From Athripsodes cinereus (lineage: Eukaryota; Arthropoda; Insecta; Trichoptera; Leptoceridae), in contig OX388307.1 of the NCBI GenBank assembly GCA_947579605.1, forward strand, positions 11,385,237 through 11,449,236: a DNA stretch of 64,000 nt. The letters run 5' to 3'. The notes beneath the pieces were generated by a model. It had not been told where the DNA came from and did no database searches. It was given only the letters and a program-made list of their open reading frames with translations. The translations under genes and the position numbers were made by a program. How positions within the stretch are numbered: the stretch's first letter is position 1; every line of letters begins with the position of its first letter. Shown here in pieces: positions 24,389-36,399 of the stretch.

Positions 24389-24604
24389 CTCTGTAAGTGA
24401 TCTCCCATGATTGTACTATTTCATAGAACATCATGGAAGAATCAACTCGAATAATGTTGGGGTTCTACATTTTGAATATACATAAATTTATTTTAATATT
24501 TTATGGTTTTCGTTATTTAATGTTATTTTTAAATTTTATTGTTTATATTATATTGTGTTCAAAATGTAGAATCAAATATTGTTTTGTTTAATAAATGAGA
24601 TATG

Positions 24605-24775
24605 AGATAATAATAATAAAAATCTTTATTGCACAAAAAAAACAAACATTAATAAAATATAAGCATTGTAGAACCAGACAAATAAATTTGTGCAATGGGC
24701 GAGTTTATCGCGGAAGCGCGATATCTTCCAACTTTATTTTTTCATATTGAACCAACAAAAAGGGATATGGGTCAT
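24605..24775 (-). mobile_element. LINE 3' UTR fragment with ATT tail
   Basis: On the minus strand the segment reads gataaactcgcccattgcac, then caataaagatttttatt and a TTA-rich tail. A poly-adenylation-like aataaa followed by a microsatellite is typical of CR1/Jockey 3' ends. It abuts the 3' end of the RLE-type element tail-to-tail. Confidence 0.5.
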
Positions 24776-25845
24776 TTGGAAATACAATTTAATAATTATT
24801 AAAAAAATTAAGATCAGTCAAGATCCCCTCATGTTAAAATAATATTATTTATTTTGCCATTTAGGTTCACACTAGGATTCATATGATACACTGTGGTTTA
24901 TTAACCCAACCTGGAATATTCTAATTGAAGAGAATGTGCTTGATAACTTGTTTCATCAATAAATAATAATACGTCTTTCTATTGCCTTACTAATGCCTTA
25001 TATACTACCTTACCATTCGGTTTCAAATGTCATTAATTTGATTTTAAATTAATTTATTATATTTATTAATTTCAAATTAATTTTACGGTGGTAACTTTTG
25101 TGGCGTCCGCTCTCTTGCAACATGTTATCGGCTAGGTAGGATTCACAGTAGGTTTCATGGGTTTTAGATTATAACAAATGTCTTGGGCAGGTAATTGTGA
25201 TACCGTAATTAATCAACGTATCAAAATTAATCCGAAAGGTAAACTTATATTTTTATTAATTTGATAAACTTTTGTCTTTTTTATCCAGTAGGTACGTAAT
25301 CAAAATTACTGAAAAGATAAAAAAAACAATGCAATTATAAACTTGGTCGTTGGCAACTATTGAAGTAGGTATATTTCCAATAGGTAGGTATTATTTATGA
25401 AGTTTTGTGTCGGTGCCTCGAGTTATGCATTTTACTACACAAATACATTATAATATGCTATAATGTTTGATTGAAGAGTGTTTATACATCTTACTTATGT
25501 TTTCATCACAATAATATTATGCCGTAATTATATTTTTGTAGGCATAATACATCATTAACTTATACATTTCGCCGAAGCCTTTTACACGTGTAGGTATAGA
25601 TATCTTTTTAGAATAACACAGCTCAAAATAAACTCTCACAGTGAACAAGTTTGCGTTCTAAAGATAAAGTACCTACCTAGATCGCCAGTATAGTTTTCAT
25701 TCCCGATTCCCTACCACAGGGACACTAACCACGATGTATTTTTTCATTCATAAATTTTCAGTTACTCCCCTTTTAGAAATTAAAAAATCTATCGAACATC
25801 CATCACACTGCATATAACTGTAAAGCTCATATTTTATTACTTAGA

Positions 25846-26195
25846 GTGAGTGGATGCAAGAGGAGTGTTGTGGATAGAATGCGTGTAAATAAATTGAGAT
25901 GGTTTGGTCATATGGAACGAATGGAAGAGGAAAGAATGACAAAGAGGATATACTTGTCTGAAAGGAGGGGTTTGAGGAAGCGCGAGCGTCCGATAACTTC
26001 ATTGCTTGATCATGTAGATCAAATTCTCAAGGACAGCCGTGTTTGAGTAAGAGAAATCGACGTGCGTGCAAGAGAATTTGTATGACTGTAGAAGAAGCGA
26101 AAGAAGTATGTAAGGACAGACCTATATGGCGTTCTTTTCTCTCTGCCTACCCCACTTGGGATACGGCGTGAGGGAATAGATAGATAGATAAAGAT
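25846..26195 (+). pseudogene. RTE-like LINE, C-terminal copy with a frameshift
   Basis: The frame encodes MRVNKLRWFGHMERM and RIYLSERRGLRKRERP, then stops at 26044-26046. The next block continues in another frame (CMTVEEAKEVCKDRPIWRS, LSAYPTWDTA), so one frameshift disables it. It ends cccacttgggatacggcgtga, then an ATAGATAGATAG tail. The intact relative is at 27436-27874. Confidence 0.75.
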
Positions 26196-26199
26196 AAGC

Positions 26200-27420
26200 T
26201 ACCCCCCACCCTCCCAAAACAATCCTGTAGACATTCTTGCCTTCATAAAGAAGATGAACCTACTAGTTAAAAAAATATAACCTGTAGTGCGATTCCTATT
26301 ACCCAAGTTTTCTTTTTTATTTATTTATACAAAATAATTGATTAGTTGTTTGGGTCTCTGATACACCTACATGTAGGTATACTGCATAGGTAGGTACACT
26401 CATATAGAAACTCGCACCAATTTTGACGCTTTGTACGAACCCGATAACCTTTTTCTGTCTCAACGACGACTTCTTTTATTCTTCTTTTTTTTGGACATGA
26501 AATGGGCGTAAATGACAAGGTTTAACAATAAATAAATAAACAAATATGCTTGTATTATTAGAAGATATTTATAATCAGCGTTTTCATGACATTTGGGAAA
26601 ACTTTAACATAACTTTTATCATTCTATGAAAACGTTGTTATGGTGTCAAATCTATTTCATCACAAAAATTAATATTCAAACTCGATCACATCGTAATCTT
26701 GATAAATTTTCAAAGATTTGTAAGTTTTTTTTTTCTCATTCGCTTATAGGTACATGAATCATTTGCATGTTTATAAGATATCAGTACCTACATCAGACAT
26801 CAAATGGCATAAACAGAATTGTGTATTAACAATGAAAATTAAAAAGCTTTTGGGATTAATGTGATTGAATTAATCTTTCATTTACAGAAATGGTGAATAA
26901 AAATTAATGCGTTGAGATGAGCGATGATCTTTTTAATAAAATAATTATCTATATTATGGAATTGTTCAGCCTATTATTACGTAGCTGCTCATCAACAATC
27001 TTCTTCGCTAAATTACATATCGTTTCGTTCTAGATAACTAATTATATCCATTCTGGGGTAACATTTGTTCGTATAGTTGGAGAGTATCTGGATATCTAAT
27101 CGTAGAATTTTTATTGGAATGACATTAATTTTCGCACAGTATTAAATGTAGGTATGTGGGTACATAACTCAGGTGGGTATTTAAATAATAATAGCAATAT
27201 TTGTTAGGAGTGTATCATTAAATTAAGGATTATCTCGGGAGGTATCGTTATCTCAACAACCTCTAAGAATAAAAAATATACATATAACCTAAAACAGCTC
27301 TGCCAAATTCCTCACAGGGATTGTCCGACATTTCTGTGTAGCGAAACACGTACCTATAACTTTACAAAGAGGGAACTTGGACACCTATAAAATATTTTGT
27401 TATATACTTATTACGCTCCT
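26200..27420. other. A+T-rich interval, no gene seen
   Basis: No coding frame, element or structured repeat can be supported here. Short tracts of T and scattered gtaggtac words only. Confidence 0.45.
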
Positions 27421-27435
27421 GTAAAACAATGTCTA

Positions 27436-27874
27436 AGGACGAAAGTGGAATAAATGCAGTGGAGATGCGATTGTTGAGAAGAATGGTTGATAAAACGCTG
27501 CGTGAATGAATGAAGAATGAGGATATTAGAAGAATGAGCGGATGCAAGAGTGTTGTGGACAGAATGCGCGTGAATAAACTACGGTGGTTTGGACATGTTG
27601 AACGAATGAACGAAGTAAGAATGACAAAGAGGATATACTTGTCTGAAAGAAAGGGTGTGAGGAAGCGCGGACGTCCGAGAGCCACGTGGCTTGATCACGT
27701 GGAACAAATTCTCAAGGACGGCCGCGTGTTGAGTAAGAGGAATCGACGTGCGTGTATGAGAAACTGTATGAATGTGGAGGAAGCGAAGGAAGTGTGTAAA
27801 GATAGATCTGTTTGGCGTTCCGTTCTCTCTGCCTACCCCACTTGGGATACGGCGTGAGGGTATAGTATAGTATA
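27436..27874 (+). mobile_element. 5'-truncated RTE-like LINE with TATAG tail and target duplication
   Basis: The 439-bp insert is flanked by the perfect 15-bp repeat gtaaaacaatgtcta (27421-27435 and 27875-27889). It carries the polyprotein C terminus and ends tacggcgtga followed by three TATAG units. The stop codon lies almost at the 3' end, so the element has practically no 3' UTR. The perfect flanks indicate a recent insertion. Confidence 0.88.
27510..27857 (+). CDS. RTE-like LINE polyprotein, C-terminal 115 residues
   Basis: The frame encodes the tail that follows the reverse transcriptase in RTE-type LINEs: EDIRRMSG, then LRWFGHVERM, RIYLSERKGVRKRGRPRATW and WRSVLSAYPTWDTA. The preceding bases (27436-27506) continue the same protein (AVEMRLLRRM) but a stop interrupts it before the ATG. 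It contains no catalytic domain. The C-terminal peptide AYPTWDTA is shared with the copy at 25.8 kb. Confidence 0.75.
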   Translation: MKNEDIRRMSGCKSVVDRMRVNKLRWFGHVERMNEVRMTKRIYLSERKGVRKRGRPRATWLDHVEQILKDGRVLSKRNRRACMRNCMNVEEAKEVCKDRSVWRSVLSAYPTWDTA

Positions 27875-27889
27875 GTAAAACAATGTCTA

Positions 27890-30800
27890 CATCCTTATCT
27901 TATTATTTTTGTATTCAATGTACTTATTTGATGTAATATATGTATAATAGGTACCTACTCTTTGATAGATATAATAATAAGTTGAAATTTTCCTTAACTT
28001 CTAATTTGAGAAAATGCGTGGTCTATAATATTGAAAAAACTAACTAACTATTTTCCGTTGATATTTTTAATCTACGTACATATCCTAATATGATTTCTTA
28101 TATATACAAATTATAATATATGAACAAATTAAAGAATATGAGACACTTTCTATCTGAGCGGTTAAGAAAACTATTATTTTTGTGATAAGTGCAATGCGTT
28201 TCATGTTAGAGTTTTTCATAGTGCTTTTATATCTGTGCTTTTTTATATTATATGTAAGGATACTATTGTTTCGGTTTGTGACAGTAGTAATATTGGCAAA
28301 TATCTATTACAATGTTAGGTATTATAGGTACGGCTATCATTTGTTTTGTGAGACAAGGGGAATCCTTAAGAGATAAGAATGTTCAATCTCGTATGTGAGA
28401 TTAATACAATTTTTCGATGGATGTTAACATTCCTGACCGTAAAATCTACTATACCTAAACACAACATCATTTATTATATATACACAAACACAATACATAA
28501 TAATCTATAGGTACACAAGTCGTATTATATCGATCCTTCTAATGATAATTTACGATAAAATGAAAATCGTGTTCTATTTTGTAACATGTTTAGACTGAGG
28601 AGACATTCACACTGGTGTTGATATGTAGATAATATTATTATGTCTGTATTATATTTTTTTTTATCTCGGGACTATTTAAATGTTATCGCATTATTATTAA
28701 TTATTGTGAATTCATTGCCGCGTTAAACAAAACACTCCCGATTGTTTATACATTATCAGGACATTTTAAAAGATTCCTTTGCTTTCTCATGAGATATCGA
28801 ATAGTTTTTTTGTTGTAGATATTTATTTTAAGTGTTGAATTTATCGTGGTATTTTACATAACAAAACTCATCGATATATTTATATATATATATATATATT
28901 TTCATGATATTTTAATGGATACCCATTTTCTTACGAAGAATAATTTATACATAATTTCTTAATACAGTAGTTTTTTTCCTGGTTAAATGGAAATTAAAAG
29001 TTGTATAAATTTTGTTTTCGAACAGCATCTCATACTGACACTTAAACATAATTTATTTATAAATTCATAATTTTTTAGACCATCTTTTCGTTTATGAATA
29101 CTGAAGGTTTTATTTCACTCACACACTTTTTCTATATTTTCTCACTGTCATTGAATCCCTTGTAGAAATGCTAGATTGGTTGTTACTTTTGATTCCTTCA
29201 CATTCTTGCAACAATTAAGCACGATCGATTTTATAAAGGATACATATTATATCTTATAGATATAAATTAATCTAGATAATTGCTTCTTTAAAATTAATGT
29301 TTACTTATCTATGTGGAAAAATAAATTTAAGTAAGCAATAAAATAATTCACATGCCAGTCTTTACCTATAATACCTATAACATATCGGAATCAAAAACAT
29401 TTTGTCATAGTAAGAAAGGGCGTGATTTTTCAATGCTCTGATGTGGTAAGATTTCCCAATCTTTCGTGCATTGAATTAATACATATTATACATTGTAATG
29501 ATGCCTTTCTACACCCGCTACTATTTAACTCTATATCTCGTATGTAGGTATTATATTTACGTACTATTAAATAACTTCCATACAATAGACAAATGATTCT
29601 ATTGTATATATATTTTGGAGGCAGTGTAGTCATATTTAGATGTACCAATATTATAATAGTATGATTAAATTATTAGGCAGGTAAGGCAGGATATAATATA
29701 TTATTATATACCTATACAAAACGCAGTTACAGTGCTGTTATTAAACATGAATCATAGTGATCATACGGTGAAAGAGTTGCTGTTTTTTTGTAATTGTTAT
29801 GCCTATTTACCTATCTACATATCATCTATTGGATCTATATTTATATTTATTTTAAATAATTTAATATATTGAAAGACGTGTTAAGAGAAATCGCAATGCA
29901 CGGTGTGAAAGAGTTTGATAAGATAGATAAAATTGCTACTAGTTTGCAAGTTTTTAGGAAAATAGTGTAATTTCCTAGATAGTTACATTAATTGTTTCAT
30001 TAGGTACTGCATTTGCCACTCTTTGACTTATTTATTTTAATAATATGATAAATTTATAGTCTCTCTATGCAAAAAATATAATCTTTGAAGACGGCTCACA
30101 CACAATTTTTAGATTCCCTTAAACAAAAATATATATGACAGAAGACACCTATAATAATTATGTTGATTGACACTAATAGGTTCATAGTCGTATAATAATA
30201 TACAAATATGCTTCATACGTATTATTTTATATCAACTAAGTAACTCGTACACTAGTAAATTTCTGTCATGTAAAGTATAAAGGCTTTTTTCTGTCTATAA
30301 TTTTGTATTAAAAAAAATACATCGACATACCTATGTGTTCAAATTTCCATAACGCCGATATTTGCTTTTTAACCTTAATAGTGGCGCCAGGGATTGTCTT
30401 AGTCATCGGGGGAAGGAGAAATTATGAAGTAAATAAAAGAATTATATATGTATAAACAATGGGATCCAGTGAGATATAATTTTCCACCCACTACACGACC
30501 ACCGTAGTGATGTGAAGTGACGATAGTTGTCCCGCTCTTTACTATCATATAGTACCTATACCTGTATCCAATAAGTATAAGTAAGTACTTATCATACACT
30601 ATTGTTTCGTAGACATACGAGTAAATTGTAACAATATAAGATAAAGTATTCACTTATATGAAAAGCTGAGAACATAGTCCGTGTTATATTTTAACCCTAA
30701 TCCGATATCAATAGTTCTTTTTTCAGAAACACAGTCGCGGATTCAATTCAATGGGGCGTTTATCGATTAACAAAATAAGGACAATACTGTGTGTATTTTT

Positions 30801-31560
30801 ATATTTCGTCTTAATTTATGTTACGTGTACGTCTCAAAATAAATGGATAAAAAAGCACTGAACAAACATACCAAAAATGAAGGTGATTGCTTTATATTAT
30901 GGGTACCTACATAGAAACTTTTCCAATTGGAAATTATTTTACAGAATTATTAAATAAAAAAACCTGTCATAAAAACATTTGTATTTTCATAAATTTTCGC
31001 CATATTTATATTTTAATATGTAATATTTTATTCTCAATAATTATAAAATTTTATTATAGGTAAGTTATGCGGATGATAAAATTCAATGAAATAAACGACA
31101 TTTGTATAATATATTTATGGTCCCCTCTAAAGTTCTTACGTAATCCTTACAATGAAATAAAAAACCTGATCAATCAATCAGGAGCGGTGTCTTTATTGTA
31201 GTTTCCAATAATGTTGATGAAAATGTATTCCTTACCTAACAATAAGTTTGGTAACTTCATCTACCAATCACCTTCCACAGTATTTTAAATTTTAATTATC
31301 ATCTCCACAGAATATTCTCTTCTCTTTTATTTCTTTGAGGTGGTCCTTCGATCAGCGTGGGATTTATCAGAGTATTGAAATTTGCGTATAAAACTGTTTG
31401 GAAATTGAGGTAAATTGGAAATAACACAGTCAATTGTATTTTAATTCCACGGTTAGCCCTTGAATTAAAACATCAACAAATACAACTCACTATATCTAAA
31501 TATTATATATTAAGATCTAAAAGTGAACGCATGGTTTTGAAAACTGATAGAGAAGGTATC
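27890..31560. other. A+T-rich interval, no gene seen
   Basis: 3.7 kb of A+T-rich DNA with an AT dinucleotide run near 28880-28898. Open frames are short and lack coding character. I cannot support any gene or element here. It may be rhomboid intron or intergenic. Confidence 0.45.
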
Positions 31561-31736
31561 AACATTTTTATTGAACTACATTGATCGATTCCCTTATAGT
31601 AAAATAAAAACATGCTCTTTGTACAATAATTGGTTACCTATATATTTATATGGTTGTACTTTTATCATGACTTTGACTAAAAAACATTCGAATATTTTAT
31701 CTGAAATTTGTTTTTGTACTCGTTACTATAATATTA

Positions 31737-32662
31737 GGTCCTTACATATGAAATTGGCGTTTGGCGAACTGGCAACTTTGATTCAAAATATGTGGCGTTC
31801 GGCTAGGAATTCCAAATTCAAATTTATTTCAAATTTAAGACCATTTATTTCTGTGTTCGAATTACGAAATTTATTTGTTATCGCGTCATTTGTTTTTCTT
31901 TCACATCGTTCTGTTCACAATATGGAGAACTTAAAATATCGCTATATTTACGAATATGAGTTTCACCTCGGCACTAGTGCTGCAGAAACGGCTCGTAGGA
32001 TTAACAATGCGTATGGGGAAGCTACTGCAAAAGAAAATACGGTACGTTATTGGTTCCAACGTTTCCGTTCTGGAAATTTTGACCTACAGAACAAGCCTCG
32101 TGGACGGCCGGAGACACAAGTTGATAACGAAGAATTAAAAGCAATTGTGGAAGCAGATCCATCGCAAACCACGTCAGAGTTAGCGGCAGGCTTCGGTGTG
32201 AGTGATAAAACCATTTTGATTCACTTGAAACAAATTGGAAAAGTGAAAAAACTTGAAAAATGGGTACCGCATGAATTGGTACTGCTGCTTCAGGACAACG
32301 CTCGACCACATACGGCACGTTTGACGACCGCAAAACTACGGGAGCTGCGACTGGAATGTCTTCGACACCCACCATACTCCCCGGACCTTGCTCCAACTGA
32401 TTACCATTTTTTTCGGAATTTGGACAACTTCATGCAAGGAAAAAAATTCAATTCTCACGAGGCTGTCCAAACGGCCTTCAAAGATTTTATTGATTCTCGC
32501 TCACACACTTTTTTTAGTAAAGGAATCAATGAACTACCTTCGAGATGGCAAAAGTGCATAGATAGCCATGGTACATACTTTGACTAAATAAAAAAATAGT
32601 TTCATAAAAAAAAATCGTTTTCATTTCTGCCATATGAAACGCCAATTTCATATGTAAGGACC
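31737..32662 (+). mobile_element. mariner transposon, internally deleted (926 bp)
   Basis: Terminal inverted repeats of 26 bp begin ggtccttacatatgaaattg (31737 onward) and are matched exactly at 32637-32662. Both ends are flanked by the TA dinucleotide duplication of the Tc1/mariner superfamily (31735-31736, 32663-32664). The length is about 350 bp short of the usual 1.3 kb because part of the transposase is missing. Confidence 0.92.
31922..32587 (+). CDS. mariner transposase with in-frame deletion removing the first catalytic Asp
   Basis: The 221-residue frame starts MENLKYRYIYEYEFHLG. It keeps the paired helix-turn-helix DNA-binding region (about residues 1-110, with TVRYWFQRFRSGNFDL, the GRP hinge and SELAAGFGVSDKTI). 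It then jumps from KWVPHEL (about 119) to VLLLQDNARPH. The second and third catalytic residues remain, D125 and D160 with 34 residues between them (DD34D spacing, YSPDLAPTDYHFF). The segment that normally carries the first Asp, some 130 residues, is gone without breaking the frame. A full-length family member has about 345 residues. The product could bind the terminal repeats but should not cut DNA. The ATG follows the 5' TIR by about 160 bp. Confidence 0.88.
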   Translation: MENLKYRYIYEYEFHLGTSAAETARRINNAYGEATAKENTVRYWFQRFRSGNFDLQNKPRGRPETQVDNEELKAIVEADPSQTTSELAAGFGVSDKTILIHLKQIGKVKKLEKWVPHELVLLLQDNARPHTARLTTAKLRELRLECLRHPPYSPDLAPTDYHFFRNLDNFMQGKKFNSHEAVQTAFKDFIDSRSHTFFSKGINELPSRWQKCIDSHGTYFD

Positions 32663-32669
32663 TAATATA

Positions 32670-33330
32670 TAATTTTGCTTTTACGTTTAAGATTGTACAT
32701 AGATAAGTTCGAATTAAAGTACTTTATCTAATAGGTACCCATAAAAAGTTTTCAATATAACAAATAGTATATTCTCTTAGATATCATGTTATTTTATGTT
32801 AGTATCTTTGCATTTTTGTAAAATAATATTTTTTGATGTATTCTATGATGGCTTTGAAAGAATAGACATAAGAATAGAAAAAATCAGGTTAGTATTTTAA
32901 TTTTCGTCATTACTCTTTTAGTATAATATATGTAGTAGGTATTGGGTTGACAAATTTATTTACACCTGAGATAAAATGTTTTATATCCTATATAAAACTT
33001 GAGGGGTAATAAATCAGATATGTGGACGATTATAAAATCGATAGAAAATATCATAAGATACATAGTACGAGTGTATAGTACTTATATACCTTCTACAGTT
33101 CTATTTATTATCTACGGGTGTCATAATATTAGAAATAGTCAATCATAAGAATATTTATTTAATTGTTTTACAAGATCTCTTATTCAAAAAAAATTACTTG
33201 ACAAAGAATGTCGTATCGTGATAGATAATGTCATCAAACATCTTCTTTTACTCTCTATCCTTTTATGCAAAATTTCAAATGACTACAATTCTTACTTGCG
33301 ACTTGCGACTGAAATTGAACGAATGATGGT
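32670..33330. other. A+T-rich interval, no gene seen
   Basis: Flank of the mariner insertion. No coding frame or element with defined ends. Confidence 0.4.
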
Positions 33331-33334
33331 TTCA

Positions 33335-33725
33335 GTATTTTTACTATCAATACTCTTCCGTGTAGACTGCGCTTTCTTAGACACCACAGAAGAAGTCACT
33401 GCTAAACTGAATCGGCTATAGAATGCTTGCATTCGATTTATTTTTAATCTGAAAAAATGTGACCACATCTCTCAATCCCGCGTGGAACTCAAATGGGCAT
33501 CTTTCAAGGAATCCCGTGACTTACACATTTTGTGCTACCTTTTAAATATCCTTAAGCATGAAACTCCTCGACATTATTTTGAATCCCATTATCTAAGAGG
33601 TCCCAAAATAATCACCCCTTAGTATTCCCACCTGTACAACCTTTTGCTCGTCATCTTTCACTGTACATGCTATCAGAGTCTGGAACAACTTCTCCAATAA
33701 TATAAAGTCTTCTAAAAGTTAAATA
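33335..33725 (+). pseudogene. LINE (Jockey/CR1-like) C-terminal remnant
   Basis: Read through stops and frameshifts, the strand encodes LDTTEEVTAKLNRL, NACIRFIFNLKKCDHI, a RDLHILCYLLNILKHETP block and, after a frame change, AIRVWNNF. This is the conserved post-RT region of Jockey/CR1 LINEs (LQ-IQNACIRFIF, then VWN-LP). Several stops make it a clear pseudogene. Confidence 0.65.
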
Positions 33726-33729
33726 ACGT

Positions 33730-34680
33730 TGAATTTATCAGCAATACTGAATATAATAGATATTGCAAAAGAAGGCCTAAGCCAAGGACTCGTGTTAATA
33801 TGATTAGATGTATTATGAGTAGGTATGTTTGTAATCCAACATGTTGAATTATAGTTTGTACAGGTAGGACAGGTAAGTAGGTAGATAGGTGTTATAGCCA
33901 ATGGACCTATTGTAGAGATCAGATGCGATATAGTGTCAATAATAATATTATTATATCTATGTAATAATATTGGGAGAACATAATGTGTCGTCCCAGATCA
34001 CTGATTAACCGAATAGATATCTATCTCGCACGGCGACAACTTGACAATATTATTTTCCGGATAATTAATTAGTCGAAATCCCTCACAATACTATCAGACA
34101 CGGATTAGGTTAATTTTTTTACTCATCCAATGACCGTGTCATTCAACACTCAGACTTTTTAAACACTGCAACCTGAAGGTTTTCGTTTTTCAAATAAATA
34201 TATTTCTTTAAAATGAAGTATCATTAAGTTGCAAATGATTTGTGGCATTGAACATTCGCTGATTCTTTTTATTTATTTTATTGCATTTGAACATTTATTT
34301 GTGGATCTAAGCATTTTATTTATTTATAATTTTTATTTATTTTTTGTTTATAATTATAATAATATATTACAAATTACAACATACATACATATAAACAATT
34401 AGATATTTCAATTAACAGTCTCACTAGGATCTTTGATCCTGTGTTGATACCGTCTCCATCTACAAGCAACCCCGCCATTCACGATTATTTGTATTAAGTC
34501 TTAAAAATGTTACTCCAATAATAATAGTTGTTATCCTTTTTTGAAAGAAACAATACTACAATACTTAAATTAAATATTGCCTCGATACGGGTGCAAACCC
34601 AGTGAAATAGTATTGAACTGTATAAACACAAATGAATTTAAATTGTGAAAATGTTATATTTGGTGTTGTAAAAATATTTC
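33730..34680. other. A+T-rich interval, no gene seen
   Basis: Contains TTTATT-rich tracts (34265-34345) but no supported gene or bounded repeat. Confidence 0.4.
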
Positions 34681-34768
34681 TGGAAAATAAATTATTATTA
34701 TTATTATACATACATACATAGTCCAATTTTTATCGTTTCGTGGGGTGAAAAATTATATAGGAATGAGA

Positions 34769-34892
34769 AGAATATATATATATATCGATAAATATATATA
34801 TATGTATATCTATGTGTGTATGTGTGTGTGTATGTATGTATGTATGTGTATATGTATGTATGTGTATGTATGTATGTATATGTCTGTATATT
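34769..34892 (+). repeat. Compound TA/TG/TATG microsatellite
   Basis: TATATA runs pass into TGTGTG and then repeated TATG/TATGTG units. Simple sequence, probably expanded from the adjacent LINE tail. Confidence 0.9.
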
Positions 34893-35170
34893 TATGATTG
34901 AGTCTATACTATTTATATTATTTTATTATGCTTTTTGTTTTTAGTACTTATACCTACTTAAGTTATATGTACCTGTATATATTTTATTTATTTTTTATTA
35001 TATCTTTTCTTTTATGTACTTAACTATGTACATCAATATTAATGTATCTCGTATCTCTCTCACATTTGGTTGGTTGGTAGAAATTGCCTAAAGGCAATAA
35101 ACCCGCCATTTGTGCTACTTTATACCACAATAAAGATTATTTTATTTTTATTTTATTTTATTTAAGAATG
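34893..35170 (+). mobile_element. LINE 3' end with TTGCCTAAAGGCAA hairpin and TTTTA tail
   Basis: The segment ends ggttggtagaaattgcct, aaggcaataaacccgcc, aataaagattattt and a run of TTTTA units. The small ttgcc/ggcaa hairpin before an aataaa signal is a recurring design of insect LINE 3' UTRs. A related reverse copy lies at 45000-45110. No coding part is retained. Confidence 0.6.
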
Positions 35171-35179
35171 CTTAGTCAA

Positions 35180-36220
35180 AGAGATGTGAAACCTATAAAT
35201 TTCAATAAAGCACTTGAGAAGTAGGTACCTAACTATAATAAAGTCTTCCACATTATTAATTTCTTGAAATATGTTTTACTGCTATCTCATTTTATGTTCA
35301 AAGAAGGCCTATAAAATTTTAAAGCGATACGCAAATTTGCAAAATTAGTGGAGTATGTACCGACATACATATATCTCAAATATGATTTTTATTTAAATTA
35401 TCAATATTTATCACAAATTATCAATATTTTGTCCATAAATCGAAAGGTTAATATTGTGTAAATTAAAAAAATATCAAAAATAATAAATATCAAACTTTTC
35501 AGCTGCAATTGTATATAGGTACAATATTATGCTACAGCCTTTGGTAGGTACTCAAATAAATGCAGTTCATCGAAAATAATCTAACTCCGTCTCTGCTTCA
35601 TTCCTTTTGTGTCTTGTGTTGTGCTGTGTTGTACTTTTTTGTTTTGGCATGTCTGCACCTCTACGCGGTGGTCATGGACAATGTCAAGTGACGTCATAAT
35701 AACCATAGAAAAATAAAAACACTTTTATTTTTTGTACTTACGAAGATATGAAGAATCCATTTTTTGTAGTAAGTTGAAGATTAAAGCTTTTATCGTAATT
35801 CGAGCGCGTATTATCTTATCGTATTAAACATTGTTACCAATAAAAGTTATAATTAAATCATTCGGTTTGTTCGTAATCAATCACATTTGCAGTTTATTGA
35901 CGCGTCCAATTGATTTGTACGGTAATGGAATTTATTAATATGTTCAACATCATATTGAAACGTCTGTATCAAATCGCAGTATTGTCAATTAGTAACAAAT
36001 TGTTTTTTTGTTGTCTGAAAATGCTGGAATTCCGAGAGCAAGATATTTTATTTACGAGTTTTTTTAGTTATTTACGAGTATTTCAGATCTCTATGTATGT
36101 ATCAATATGTTGTATCTAAACACAAATTCGATGCAATAGTCCTATTCGAGGTTAACAAAGTTAACCGACGTTTATTAAACAAATTTGAAACCATTTTTGA
36201 ATCCATAATTCATAATAAGC
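35180..36220. other. Interval without a supported gene
   Basis: The only distinctive part is 35580-35710, which is richer in G+C and carries atgtctgcacctctacgcgg and a CRE-like tgacgtca (35690-35697). It could be a promoter or first exon, but no downstream exon could be matched. Confidence 0.3.
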
Positions 36221-36227
36221 AGAAGTA

Positions 36228-36392
36228 GCCGGTAGCCTGATAATTTAGTATCGGACTTTCAATCTAAATGACTGAGTTCGATTTCTCTCGCTGTCGACCG
36301 ACTCCACCTCTGAGACACAAGCATATTGCTTACTGTGAGGGTGCCTGGAGAACATTTGGGCTTATAGCAAACAAAGATTCATGTTTAAAACT
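36228..36392 (+). mobile_element. tRNA-derived SINE (SINE-B family)
   Basis: The head contains an A-box tagccggtagcctgat and a B-box gagttcgatttc about 45 bp later. The body (acaagcatattgcttactgt, gtgcctggagaacatttggg, tatagcaaacaaag) is related in order to the SINE at 6695-6865. It is moderately diverged. Confidence 0.6.
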
Positions 36393-36399
36393 ATATATT

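Noticed and set aside
31956..32396. Alternative frames on both strands inside the mariner
   Set aside because: They overlap the recognisable transposase frame and show no domain content.
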